This document shows, one piece after another, positions 6,597 to 15,783 of a DNA stretch of 41,935 bases. Location: IMG/VR virus record IMGVR_UViG_3300032246_000527, positions 1 to 41,935 of that record; one strand, given 5' to 3'. The notes beneath the pieces were generated by a model. It was given only the letters and a program-made list of their open reading frames with translations, had not been told where the DNA came from and searched no databases. This stretch comes from a virus. Each line of letters begins with the position of its first letter. Within the stretch, counting starts at the first letter, position 1. Both the position numbers and the translations under genes were made by a program.

Positions 6597-8984
6597 TTAA
6601 GAGTAGTTAAAGTATGGGATTTTTACTGGGGTACCATCAACAGCCCACACCAGATACCCCGTGGGTTTCGTAGGTAATGTCGCAGCAGCTCCGTTAGGGC
6701 CAACCGTAGATTCTACCTGCTGCCCTCCAAGTAACACGGGGGCGTTAATGCCAACACGATTGTTCAGGCCATCAACGTAAAACACGTCTGATCCGGCATC
6801 GTTTTGCAAACGAATAATGTCTTTTGCGCGGAGAACAATGTCATTGACGAACGAACGTAACGTAAGGGCTTTTCGGCCAGCGTTCGTGAATCCCTGATAG
6901 ATTGCACTTAGGATACCGCCGAGTGTCCCAAACTGAACTGCATCAGTCTGTCCTTCGCTGTACACAGGACGTCCTTTATAGGTCACGACCCCACGAGTCG
7001 GATCGGCAGTGAAGTCAACCGGAGATGTGGCCGATGGAGAAGTGATTGTATGTCGCAAGATGTCTACATCAATCTTGTCGCTGTACCCATCGTAAGACAG
7101 TAGAGTTTTGGTAGTTGAACAACCGGTATTCCATGCAGCACTGGTGACACGAACACCTACAGAGTGCTCAATTCGGATATTCCGGTCTGTGGCACACGCA
7201 CTGGACGAATGAAAACCTACAATTTGAATGTTGTAGCAAGCCCGGGCATACGCACCAGAATCCGCCACACCAATTCGATAATCGTTGGTTTTATTGCCTT
7301 CATGGTACACGCCATACACAGTAATATCCAAAGCATCCTCAGCCCATAATCCAACCTCACTGTTCTGCAGAGCGCCGCCAAAGATTTTTACACCGTGAAT
7401 CGGGCCAGTACCGGCACCGCCACCATAGTTCAGAGAAACACAGGCAACACTGGCGTTATCAATAAAGGTGTCATACAGAGTAACCGCGTGACATTCTCGC
7501 AGCAGACGAACACCGTGAGCACAGTTAAAAATCTGGCACTGATCTACTACTGAGCTGTAGCAGTCACGCATACGGATTGGTTCTGCAAACCCCGCGATGA
7601 AACACTGTTTGAACAGAATAAATGGGGCATTTGCATCCACGTTGATGCCGCGTCCTGTACCTGAAGCGCCCGGCCCAGACAGTGTGAGATTCTCAAAGAT
7701 AATCTTCCCGGGAAATCCTACAGGTGTCCCCGGAGTGTACGCAAAGGCATCTTTGTTTGTACCAGTGAATGTCACCGACACGCCATTAAACTTCAGCCAC
7801 AGTTGAGGCTTCAACGTGACAGTATCAGCCAGAACAAACGCGGTTTGCCCAAAGAACTCTACAACCGACAGCGCCGGTGCTCGGTCAATAGCTGCTTGAA
7901 TGTTCGCCCGGTCGGTTGTTGGGTTTCCTGTGGAATAAACACTAATCCGTTTAGTCAGCTCAAACCCCGCTGTACCTGCCGCGTATGTCATCGCCGCGTT
8001 GAAAGCAACAAGTCCTGCATCTGTGCTACCAAACGACAGAGCTTGTAATGCAATAATAACTACTTCATCTCCCGCAGTGCATGGAGCATTCAAAGTGACT
8101 TTAGCACCATCAGTAGCGGTGTAGTCGGCAGAAGGCCGAAGGGTAAGCCCGTTGAGGCACACGGACAACGACTGGTATCCATACGACAGAACCTTGCCGT
8201 TAGAGTCAGCACCTGTGAACACGGTTTGTCCGCTTGTGGCTGTGTATTCAAACACGTTCAAGCCTGATTGCTGATACACGTCAGTTGCCAGCCAGTTTGT
8301 GCCAGACCACACGAACATCTTTTTGAAAGAAGTGTCCCAGTATTGCGCACCAACAATCAGTGCCTGACCGTTAGGATCAACCGTAGGAGCAATCGCAAAG
8401 GCACCAAGGTATTCCGATTGGAATTGCTTCAGGCTGTTTGCTGAGGCCATCGCAGCTGCTGCAGAGTTCGTTGCCGATGTGCTGGCACTTGTTGCAGAGT
8501 TAGCCGCTGCCGCTGCAGAAGCTGCCGCCGCTGCCACCGCTGGATCAATCTTGTTGTCCACGTAGTTCTTCGTAGCGGCATCCTGAGGACGCACTGGGTC
8601 TGCCAGATTGGTGATCCACTGACTGTTTGCTGTGTAGTTGCCTTGGGAGTCGATAAAGATCGCACGTTCGGCTTTATCACTTGCCTCCTGATTGCAGTAC
8701 AGGTCGAATAGCGCCAAAGAGTCGAGCTGATCTTCCAGCAGGATGCTGCCATCTTGGAAGTTCACAGGGGACGTAGCCTTAGGAGTGTCCCGGCGAATCT
8801 CAACTTTCACACCAGTACCCGGAGCTGAAGCAAGCTGAATGGTGTTCGCATTGAGGAACGTAAAGTTGGTTGTTTCGACACCAGCAACAAACACGCGGAT
8901 ATGCGCCTTGCTGATGTAAGAAAACGGGAATGTAAAATTCGTCTGGCCCGGATAGGCCAAGAGAATGACGTAGCTGAAAGCCAT
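6597..8984 (-). CDS. gp17: Tail fibre / tailspike protein
   Basis: 795 residues; start ATG 8984 with GGAG upstream. The N-terminal ~130 residues are the T7 gp17-type attachment domain (YPGQTNFTFPFSYI ... V-A-G-V-E ... SAPGTGVKVEIRRDT), followed by an Ala/Ser-rich coiled stalk (AAAAASAAAAANSATSASTS) and a second small beta module. From about residue 340 the sequence (TTDRANIQAAIDRA, then repeated short strands with N, G and C) looks like a pectate-lyase type right-handed beta helix, so the protein may be a depolymerase-type spike. It is longer than T7 gp17 (553). Host range determinant. Confidence 0.93.
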   Translation of the reverse strand: MAFSYVILLAYPGQTNFTFPFSYISKAHIRVFVAGVETTNFTFLNANTIQLASAPGTGVKVEIRRDTPKATSPVNFQDGSILLEDQLDSLALFDLYCNQEASDKAERAIFIDSQGNYTANSQWITNLADPVRPQDAATKNYVDNKIDPAVAAAAASAAAAANSATSASTSATNSAAAAMASANSLKQFQSEYLGAFAIAPTVDPNGQALIVGAQYWDTSFKKMFVWSGTNWLATDVYQQSGLNVFEYTATSGQTVFTGADSNGKVLSYGYQSLSVCLNGLTLRPSADYTATDGAKVTLNAPCTAGDEVVIIALQALSFGSTDAGLVAFNAAMTYAAGTAGFELTKRISVYSTGNPTTDRANIQAAIDRAPALSVVEFFGQTAFVLADTVTLKPQLWLKFNGVSVTFTGTNKDAFAYTPGTPVGFPGKIIFENLTLSGPGASGTGRGINVDANAPFILFKQCFIAGFAEPIRMRDCYSSVVDQCQIFNCAHGVRLLRECHAVTLYDTFIDNASVACVSLNYGGGAGTGPIHGVKIFGGALQNSEVGLWAEDALDITVYGVYHEGNKTNDYRIGVADSGAYARACYNIQIVGFHSSSACATDRNIRIEHSVGVRVTSAAWNTGCSTTKTLLSYDGYSDKIDVDILRHTITSPSATSPVDFTADPTRGVVTYKGRPVYSEGQTDAVQFGTLGGILSAIYQGFTNAGRKALTLRSFVNDIVLRAKDIIRLQNDAGSDVFYVDGLNNRVGINAPVLLGGQQVESTVGPNGAAATLPTKPTGYLVWAVDGTPVKIPYFNYS

Positions 8985-8995
8985 TTTTTCTCCAA

Positions 8996-9021
8996 AAGAA
9001 AACCCCGGATTTTCACCGGGG
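8996..9021 (-). terminator. Small hairpin terminator between gp16- and gp17-like genes
   Basis: Minus strand CCCCGGTGAAAATCCGGGG followed by TTTTCTTTT. A 6-bp GC stem with a T-rich tail, in the 40-base gap between the genes. Confidence 0.6.
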
Positions 9022-9026
9022 CTGAG

Positions 9027-12000
9027 TTAGTAACTGCGGGGTGTATCTCGTAGCCCACTTTTTGCTTCGGACTTCTCAAGAGTCTCTTTGACCATCTTTT
9101 CGATGACCGGTGCTTCTTTGGCCATCATGAGGTTGAATGCTGCATTCTGCAACTCATTGATGGTAGCGTGAAGCTGTGCGCTCTTTGCTGCTTTTGTTTT
9201 GAAGGTGCCATCAGGAAGAGGCGAAACAGCAATTGGATACAGAGCCGCTGCTGGATTGAGATTCTTGTATTCTTGCTGCCAGACATCGTAGAGGGTCTTA
9301 GATTTATCCGAGGATAGGATTGTCCGTAAATCTACATCACCAAGCTGTTTGTTCTTGATGGGTGTGCGGTACATATCCCCGGTAACTCTAGCCAAACGAT
9401 CCATCTCAGCCAGAACGTACTGTTCTTCGTGAGACATCCCTTTGGCCCTCTCTTCGATTGTCGCGGTGGAGAACACATTCCACAACGAGCCGGTATCTGC
9501 CATCTGCCTTTTGTTACCTAAGGCATCGTAGGCGTTTGCCGTTTTGATGTCCGACTTGATCTGCAGTGGGTTCAGGATTTGTGTTTCGACAACTTGCCAG
9601 AACGTCGCAGGGTCTTTCATAGTCGGGTCGTTGGTCTTAGCGATCTTGTGCAGGGTGTTTGGTAGGACAGTCTTCAGTCGATCAGAGACCGCTTTAAGAA
9701 AACCATTCTCGCCCTCTTCTGGTGCCGCCAACATCTTGATGGTTTTCTCAAGATTGGCCACGCCTTCTACCAAAGACGCATCCTTAATTGCAGCAGCAAT
9801 GGAGCTGGTCATTACACCAATTGCCGCAAGAGGACGTTTGTATTCCTTTTCGTCCATCAACTCCCCTTGAGCTTCACGAAGGCGTAGATGATCGTGGCGC
9901 TCTAAAGCGTTGACGATAATCTTTACCGGCGTGGATAGAGGGTCGAAGCTACGATAAGACCATGTGGAGCCATCTTTCATCTCCAGCGTGTATGGTTCAG
10001 GCAGTGGCCCATCTGTTCTGGTTTTACTTTGAGCACCATTGATGTAAGCACCATCCCCACGCAAACGTCCCTGTGCATACAACGACAGGATTGCACCAGC
10101 GACAGCCATAGATGCCATGTGCTCCGCCTGAGCGCGGGTTTGTCGTGCTGCACCGTTGACACCACGGAGATCGCTCAGGAATCCCGGAGCAATCAATTGG
10201 AGTCCCGGAGTCAGCCTAACTCCTTCCTCAAAGATGCGAATAGGAGTTCTGAAGAACAACTGACCAATGAACAACTTCAACCCGGGGTACTTGTGCATCG
10301 TGTCCTCATATCGCAGGGCCATATCAGATGCCACGTTTGTCCCGGTGAACCGGCGCTTGTACAAAACGTCACGGACAAAATCCAAAGCCTCCTGATCGGA
10401 ACCCTTACGGAGTGCCTCAGGATTCTTCATGGCCTCTCGTTCAACATAGGAGAACAGCTCTTCTCCTTGGAGACCTAGCCGCATACCTTTGTTCAAGATT
10501 GGCTGAACCAACTCGTCCCCTGTTACTGGAGCATACGCATCCTTGAGTGCTCGTTCTGTTGCAGCCTTAACAGAGTCTGTCAGTGCTTTACCTTTCAAGC
10601 CCTTTTCAGAACCAGACACCATTGCTTCCCCGGCTACACGACCAGCAATAAAGGAGTTGTAGTTGATCCTCGCTAAGAACTCGTCAGATGCCGCGAGGAG
10701 TCTTGGGAACAGCCGGATGTACCCGCCCAGTTTTCCACCAATGGCCATCTCTCCTTCGAGGAGCTTATTGGTGTCACGCGTCAGGAGAGATTGCTCATAC
10801 TTGAACCCTGCCCACGCAGACTTCATTGCTGAAGTAAAGGTGGAGCGCATGGCGCTGTACGCAGCGGACATCTCAACAAACTCTGCTTTACTGAATGGGT
10901 TTCTGTTGATGAACTTCAGGGCAGGAATAGCCAGTGTCTTCAGTCCTGATGGGATCATGTTGACCAACACTGTCTTGGCACTGAACACGTTAGAGATTGT
11001 AGCCTCTGCCAACTTCTGCATTAGCGTGGAACTCTTTGGCACCAGCAGGTCTGCCTGAGTGCTCAACGTGCGATATTTCTGAATGGTAGTCTTAGCAGCA
11101 TCCGTAAGATTTCCAGATTCAATCGCTTGTCGGGCCAGCAGGTCAAACTTATCGGCAACCGCTCGGGCTTCTGCAGTATCGGCAGCTTTCAACACCATGT
11201 CAGAATAAACCAGTGTGGCCTCGGAGTGAGACAGGTTGTGTTCTTTCATGATGTCTTCCACGGTCACACCTTTAAGTGCGTTCATGGCATCTTGACGATC
11301 CTGCAGCAGTGAACCAGCAAGTGATCCGTAGGCATCATCAGCTCTCGTTGCGATACCTACACGCTCCTCAATTTCGTTTAGCCGTTCAGTAATCTGAGTC
11401 AGCCGTTGCCCTTGGGCTTCGTTCAACTCTTTACCCACCAGAGCAGCTTGCTCTTTAAACAGGGAAGCTTGCTCCACAGCCAACTCATTCTTGAAGTCCT
11501 GCATGGCCTTAGCGACAACCCTGTGGGTTTCCAGAGGCATATCACCGGTTCGCAGTGTTTCAAGAGCTTGTGGCAAGTCCTTGGTTTCAATGTTTCTGAG
11601 CTGATCCACAATAGTTGCCGCGTGGGATTTCAGCTCTTCCTTGGTGAATGGTGCAACTTCCTCCCCATTGATCCGGGTTGTGCGGAGCCCGGTGTTCACC
11701 TCTGGGACATCCACAGGCTTTACATTGTCGCCCATACGCACCGCATCAGCGGAATCTTCAGGAAGCCTTCCGTCCTGCTTTCGTTCAATTGCTGCCAGCT
11801 CTTCAGCTTTCGTCAATTTACCTTTATCCGCCTCGGCAACTTTCTCCAGAGTGGATGCTTCAGCAGACTTCGGAACTTCACCAGCGGCAATTTTCTCCAA
11901 TGTGGATGCCTCTGCAGAAGGTGCCTTAGGTTCAATCCTAGGGGCCGCTGCGGTGATCTCAGGAGCTTCTGTTGGTAAGACCTTAGGCTCACCTTTAAAA

Positions 12001-13202
12001 CGCTCCTTGAGGCTTCCTATGAGTTTCCCGAGCTTTGACGCTCCGGCATCTGCAAGTGTTCCGAGGACTGTGCCGCCCATCATCCCGATTGCGGCGTGTC
12101 CAGCAACATTCAACGGGTCAATTTCTTCACGACGACCTCCGCTGACCTCAACACTTTCCCGAACACCTTCAGCAGTCCCTGAGAGAATCGCTGTGTCAAT
12201 CCCTGTTTTAACGCCTGTGCGAACCAAGCCTTGCTTGAGCAACTGGCGGATACCAGCTTTAACCGTAACGTTCGTAGCGGTCTTTGCAGTAATCCCCGGA
12301 ATAAGACCAGCAAGAGAAGCATAATTAGTGGGATCGGTAGCGATGTTCTTCACAGCGCGACCTGTACCTTCCCACGACATATTGGTGTTGTCGTAAGTGT
12401 CCATCATGTAGAGGAACGCTTGCTTCTCTTGCGGGGTTGCGTTCGTCAGGGCCTTAGCAATCTGAGCCATAGAGACCAGATCGTAATTAAACCGGCCAAG
12501 GGATTCCTTACCCCAGTCAGCGGCTGCAGCGTCAGTGCCTTGAAAGGGCTTCTGCTCCCAGAATTGGTACATCATCTTGGATGCGTTGATCCAGTTTGGG
12601 TCTTCGTTCAGAGTCTTCGGGTCGATGTCTTTACGAACCTCCGCGAATGGCTGATAGGCTTCCACCGGTGTTTTCTGTTGAGGCAACTGAGGCTGTGCCG
12701 ATTGCTGGTTCCCAAGGATATTCTTTACGTAAGCGTTGGTTTTGGAGTTGTCCCAACGGGATTTATCCCAACCAGAGTTGTACGCCCGTAACGCATCCTC
12801 AGGATTTCCAAACTTCTTGATGTTGTCCTGCATTGCCATTCGGTGCATCAGGACTGCATCTTCTGGATTAAACGCATCCAGTTTCCTGCCAAGTCGAGTT
12901 TCATAGGCAGCTCGTGTTGAATCAATTACCTGAGCCAACCCCTTTGCACGACCGCTTCGGGTTTCCGGGCCAACAGCACTCGGATCAAACGCACTCTCAG
13001 CTTGAATTTGCTTCTCAGAAGTCCCCGGAGGCAACTTCAGAAGTCGATCCGTTTCCCGTAAGTAATCCCGGATTTTATCTTGAGGTTGAGCCGCAGACTT
13101 ACCAGAGGAACTGGCCTTGATTGCCGCAGCAATCTGAGCGTCATTCATAGAATCTGGGAACTCAACCGTCCCCTGACCGGGGACTTCTACGTATTGTGGC
13201 AT
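9027..13202 (-). CDS. gp16: Internal virion protein D with lytic transglycosylase domain
   Basis: 1391 residues, the T7 gp16 equivalent (1318). It is ejected ahead of the DNA and helps build the channel across the cell envelope. A soluble lytic transglycosylase domain covers about residues 45-165: IQAESAFDPSAVG with the predicted catalytic Glu69, GLAQVIDSTRAAYE, and AYNSGW. The middle has long Ala/Lys/Glu-rich helical stretches, with two near-copies of S-A-E-A-S-T-L-E-K-(I/V)-A around residues 430-460. The start codon shares its A with the stop of the upstream gene (TAATG). Confidence 0.95.
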   Translation of the reverse strand: MPQYVEVPGQGTVEFPDSMNDAQIAAAIKASSSGKSAAQPQDKIRDYLRETDRLLKLPPGTSEKQIQAESAFDPSAVGPETRSGRAKGLAQVIDSTRAAYETRLGRKLDAFNPEDAVLMHRMAMQDNIKKFGNPEDALRAYNSGWDKSRWDNSKTNAYVKNILGNQQSAQPQLPQQKTPVEAYQPFAEVRKDIDPKTLNEDPNWINASKMMYQFWEQKPFQGTDAAAADWGKESLGRFNYDLVSMAQIAKALTNATPQEKQAFLYMMDTYDNTNMSWEGTGRAVKNIATDPTNYASLAGLIPGITAKTATNVTVKAGIRQLLKQGLVRTGVKTGIDTAILSGTAEGVRESVEVSGGRREEIDPLNVAGHAAIGMMGGTVLGTLADAGASKLGKLIGSLKERFKGEPKVLPTEAPEITAAAPRIEPKAPSAEASTLEKIAAGEVPKSAEASTLEKVAEADKGKLTKAEELAAIERKQDGRLPEDSADAVRMGDNVKPVDVPEVNTGLRTTRINGEEVAPFTKEELKSHAATIVDQLRNIETKDLPQALETLRTGDMPLETHRVVAKAMQDFKNELAVEQASLFKEQAALVGKELNEAQGQRLTQITERLNEIEERVGIATRADDAYGSLAGSLLQDRQDAMNALKGVTVEDIMKEHNLSHSEATLVYSDMVLKAADTAEARAVADKFDLLARQAIESGNLTDAAKTTIQKYRTLSTQADLLVPKSSTLMQKLAEATISNVFSAKTVLVNMIPSGLKTLAIPALKFINRNPFSKAEFVEMSAAYSAMRSTFTSAMKSAWAGFKYEQSLLTRDTNKLLEGEMAIGGKLGGYIRLFPRLLAASDEFLARINYNSFIAGRVAGEAMVSGSEKGLKGKALTDSVKAATERALKDAYAPVTGDELVQPILNKGMRLGLQGEELFSYVEREAMKNPEALRKGSDQEALDFVRDVLYKRRFTGTNVASDMALRYEDTMHKYPGLKLFIGQLFFRTPIRIFEEGVRLTPGLQLIAPGFLSDLRGVNGAARQTRAQAEHMASMAVAGAILSLYAQGRLRGDGAYINGAQSKTRTDGPLPEPYTLEMKDGSTWSYRSFDPLSTPVKIIVNALERHDHLRLREAQGELMDEKEYKRPLAAIGVMTSSIAAAIKDASLVEGVANLEKTIKMLAAPEEGENGFLKAVSDRLKTVLPNTLHKIAKTNDPTMKDPATFWQVVETQILNPLQIKSDIKTANAYDALGNKRQMADTGSLWNVFSTATIEERAKGMSHEEQYVLAEMDRLARVTGDMYRTPIKNKQLGDVDLRTILSSDKSKTLYDVWQQEYKNLNPAAALYPIAVSPLPDGTFKTKAAKSAQLHATINELQNAAFNLMMAKEAPVIEKMVKETLEKSEAKSGLRDTPRSY

Positions 13203-14785
13203 TATTCAATCTTTCCTGTAGCGGGGTTGAACTTCTTCACTTTTGCACCCGCAGGAGCTTGTGAAGTAGTTTGAGATTGTTTCTTCTGATCTTCAGCGAA
13301 CCGTTTCAGCGCATTCACGGATGTCAGATCAGACAGGAGTTTTTCGGCAGACTCAGTTGCTTTGTCCACAATGTCTTGCTTTGCCCGTCCAGTAGGCCAC
13401 GTTTTGTTTTCTTCGTAGAATGCTTGGAAGCCATTACGAAGCGTAATGTCAAATGAACGCATCACATCAGAACGGAGACTTGTGCCTGTAATCAGAGACT
13501 GGAGTTGAGCATTGGAGCTGGATTCCAAAGCGCGTAACCGCGCATCCAGCCGGGTTGTCATGGCGCTCCGAACAGCATCATCGTTCATTGCGATTGACCC
13601 TTCGACCAACTTAGGAACCTCAGCGATCAACGATTGTTTCTCTTTGGGGTTCATGTTGGGGTTCTTCATTACCTCGTCGATTACTTTGGACGGGTTGAGA
13701 CCACGCACTGTTGCCTCTGCCAGAATGAAGTTCTTGATCTGGGTGGAGGTAGCTACACTGGTTGTTTCAGGGAGTCGTGGAATTTCCCTGTTGGCCAGCG
13801 CAAAGGCGAACGCTTCGGGGTTGTTGCGATACTTGAAGATGTCCACCGGCTGTCCATTGGCTGCACCTTCCAGAATCTCCAGTTTTGCATTACGTGCTTG
13901 TTCTTCGCGTTGGTACGCCTCATAGGACTTTGCGAAGTTGAACTGGGTCATCCGGGACTGCTGAATCTGCAGCCGGGTACGCTCCACCTCAGCTCGGGTG
14001 TCCGCATTAAGGAAGCGCACAGGAATCTTATCGAGTAACGAAGGGTTATCCGTAGCGAACGCTTGCTTGGTAACTGTGTCAATCACCAGCTTGTTTCGCT
14101 CAAGATTACTTAGGGACGACGAAGATTTCCACTTGGTATCCAGATCAAGCATAGCAGTCTTTGTGTCCGGGCTGGAAATTGCTGCCGTCACTTCATCACT
14201 GAACTGCTTTGCCTGAATCTGTTGGTGGTAATCTGCAGTCTGCCGCTGCCATGCGTTCTCATACTGATTGACCTCATTGTCCCACGCTTTGAGAGCGCCG
14301 GATTTGTAGAAGTCATCCCCACGGAGTCCCGCTAGGAACTCGTCACGTTTTTGCTTCAGGAACGCCACACGATCTGCGGTACTTAGGCGTAGGTTCTCTT
14401 GCTGCATTACTGCATCAATCGCTGGCTGCGCTTGCTGACGACCGTCCTCCAAGCCAATACCTTCAGCCACCCTTGCGGCTACCACAGGGACTAACTCAGG
14501 GGAAATCTTACGGGCTTGTGCTGCTGACACCTCACCACTTTCGTTGTTTTGACGAAAGATTTCCCGGTAAGAGTGCTCCTTCAGTAATTGCTCTTGTTGT
14601 CTCCCGGCTTCCCACTGGCGATTAAACTCCTCAATCGAAGGCCTTGCCACCCCAAGAGCGTTGGCTAATTGAAATGCTTTATCGGCACCGGGGTCTAACC
14701 GGGCCTGTTCTGTTGCAATGTTAGGCTGTGCAGTAACTTGTAACCCCGCAGGGTCTGGTGCATAGCCAACTTGAACACGAGGCAT
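13202..14785 (-). CDS. gp15: Internal virion protein C
   Basis: 527 residues, almost entirely predicted alpha-helix, rich in Q, R, E and A. Position between the gp14- and gp16-like genes identifies it as the T7 gp15 equivalent, the inner core protein ejected into the periplasm to form the DNA channel. It is clearly shorter than T7 gp15 (747). No catalytic motif is visible. Identity rests on order, size class and composition more than on motifs. Confidence 0.85.
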   Translation of the reverse strand: MPRVQVGYAPDPAGLQVTAQPNIATEQARLDPGADKAFQLANALGVARPSIEEFNRQWEAGRQQEQLLKEHSYREIFRQNNESGEVSAAQARKISPELVPVVAARVAEGIGLEDGRQQAQPAIDAVMQQENLRLSTADRVAFLKQKRDEFLAGLRGDDFYKSGALKAWDNEVNQYENAWQRQTADYHQQIQAKQFSDEVTAAISSPDTKTAMLDLDTKWKSSSSLSNLERNKLVIDTVTKQAFATDNPSLLDKIPVRFLNADTRAEVERTRLQIQQSRMTQFNFAKSYEAYQREEQARNAKLEILEGAANGQPVDIFKYRNNPEAFAFALANREIPRLPETTSVATSTQIKNFILAEATVRGLNPSKVIDEVMKNPNMNPKEKQSLIAEVPKLVEGSIAMNDDAVRSAMTTRLDARLRALESSSNAQLQSLITGTSLRSDVMRSFDITLRNGFQAFYEENKTWPTGRAKQDIVDKATESAEKLLSDLTSVNALKRFAEDQKKQSQTTSQAPAGAKVKKFNPATGKIE

Positions 14786-14795
14786 ATATTACTCC

Positions 14796-15314
14796 TTATC
14801 GTCCAGATGGACGTGGGTTTTTGTAGTTGTCATAAGCCGTAGCAATTCGTAACCCTGCACCCAGATAGTCAGGCATTTGAGGAGTCCGCAGACTGTTGAT
14901 CTGACTAGCTGCTTGGGTTGAAATGTTACGGCGCTGATTGTCGATAGCCGCCGAAGCGTTCTGATAGTTGGTGTCCACGCTCTCGTTATAGCGATCTCGT
15001 TGACCCGCTAAGTCAGACAGCAGAGCATCCACGGACAATCCAGAGACTCCCGACTCACCCGCAGAGACAGCCGCCGTGGAAAGGGCTTTTGCTGCTTGCA
15101 TATTGTTAATGGTCTTCTGCTGGACTGCCTGAGCGTGTTCCTGATCTTGCATCAGGTTTGTCTGAGCAATGTTATCTCGGAACGCTTGCATGGTGTTGGC
15201 GTATTGCTTCTGGTTGTAATCCTCCTGAGCGTTCGCCATCTGCCGCTGTGCATAGACACCACCGACTGCCGAAGCAATCGCTAGGCCAGCCGTGATTGTT
15301 GCTGGTTCACACAT
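14796..15314 (-). CDS. gp14: Internal virion protein B
   Basis: 172 residues. The N-terminus MCEPATITAGLAIASAVGGVYAQ is a hydrophobic, membrane-compatible segment, followed by a long Gln/Ala-rich helical body (QMANAQEDYNQKQYANTMQAF). This matches the T7 gp14 group, whose protein leaves the head first and inserts in the outer membrane. Its start overlaps the end of the gp13-like gene by 8 bases, so the internal-protein genes form one translational unit. Confidence 0.9.
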   Translation of the reverse strand: MCEPATITAGLAIASAVGGVYAQRQMANAQEDYNQKQYANTMQAFRDNIAQTNLMQDQEHAQAVQQKTINNMQAAKALSTAAVSAGESGVSGLSVDALLSDLAGQRDRYNESVDTNYQNASAAIDNQRRNISTQAASQINSLRTPQMPDYLGAGLRIATAYDNYKNPRPSGR

Positions 15315-15783
15315 GGGCTTCCTTTACGAATTGAATGAATAATTCCCCATCAGGGCCGTGAGGTTTGGCTTCAAGAAATCTAAAGCCCAACCACTTGAGC
15401 CACTCAATGTGGGCCGTGTTCTTCGCCCATACCTTGTTGGACAGGGTTGGGTAGAAGGTTTGCATCTCAGCGACGTGTCTCCGGCACTCCCTGATGAAGG
15501 ACTTTTTGATCTTCACCAAGTCATCCGAAGCGAGCATCCAAGGAAACCCTAAGCTTCCATAGGTGCCACCGACACCGAACATCGCCACCACCCTGCCCTG
15601 CCACTCCACGGTGAAACAGAGGGGCCAAGCAAAGCCAGCGCGTAAGGCTGACAAAGGAGTGCCTCTGGACGAATGCCAGATTTCCTTTACGTCTTCCTCA
15701 CGCATTGTTTGGGCTAGTTCAGAGCAGTCCTGAGATACCGAGGGCCGAACAAACGGCTTAGACCGGTTGACTGCGTTTGACAT
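15307..15783 (-). CDS. gp13: Internal virion protein A, acetyltransferase-like fold
   Basis: 158 residues from ATG 15783, which has AAGGA 7 bases upstream; a start 7 codons earlier has no site. The sequence has M-R-E-E-D-V-K-E-I-W, a central VAMFGVGGTYGSLGFPWML, and N-T-A-H-I-E-W-L-K-W-L-G-F-R-F near the end. The last part is typical of GNAT acetyltransferase folds (the x-x-x-x-L-G-F motif). Proteins of this type occur at the gene 13 position of many T7-like phages and are needed for correct assembly of the internal core. Catalysis is not implied. Confidence 0.85.
   Translation of the reverse strand: MSNAVNRSKPFVRPSVSQDCSELAQTMREEDVKEIWHSSRGTPLSALRAGFAWPLCFTVEWQGRVVAMFGVGGTYGSLGFPWMLASDDLVKIKKSFIRECRRHVAEMQTFYPTLSNKVWAKNTAHIEWLKWLGFRFLEAKPHGPDGELFIQFVKEAHV

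Noticed and set aside
11406-12324. Two long plus-strand frames opposite gp16
   Set aside because: Reverse-strand shadows of the 1391-codon gene.
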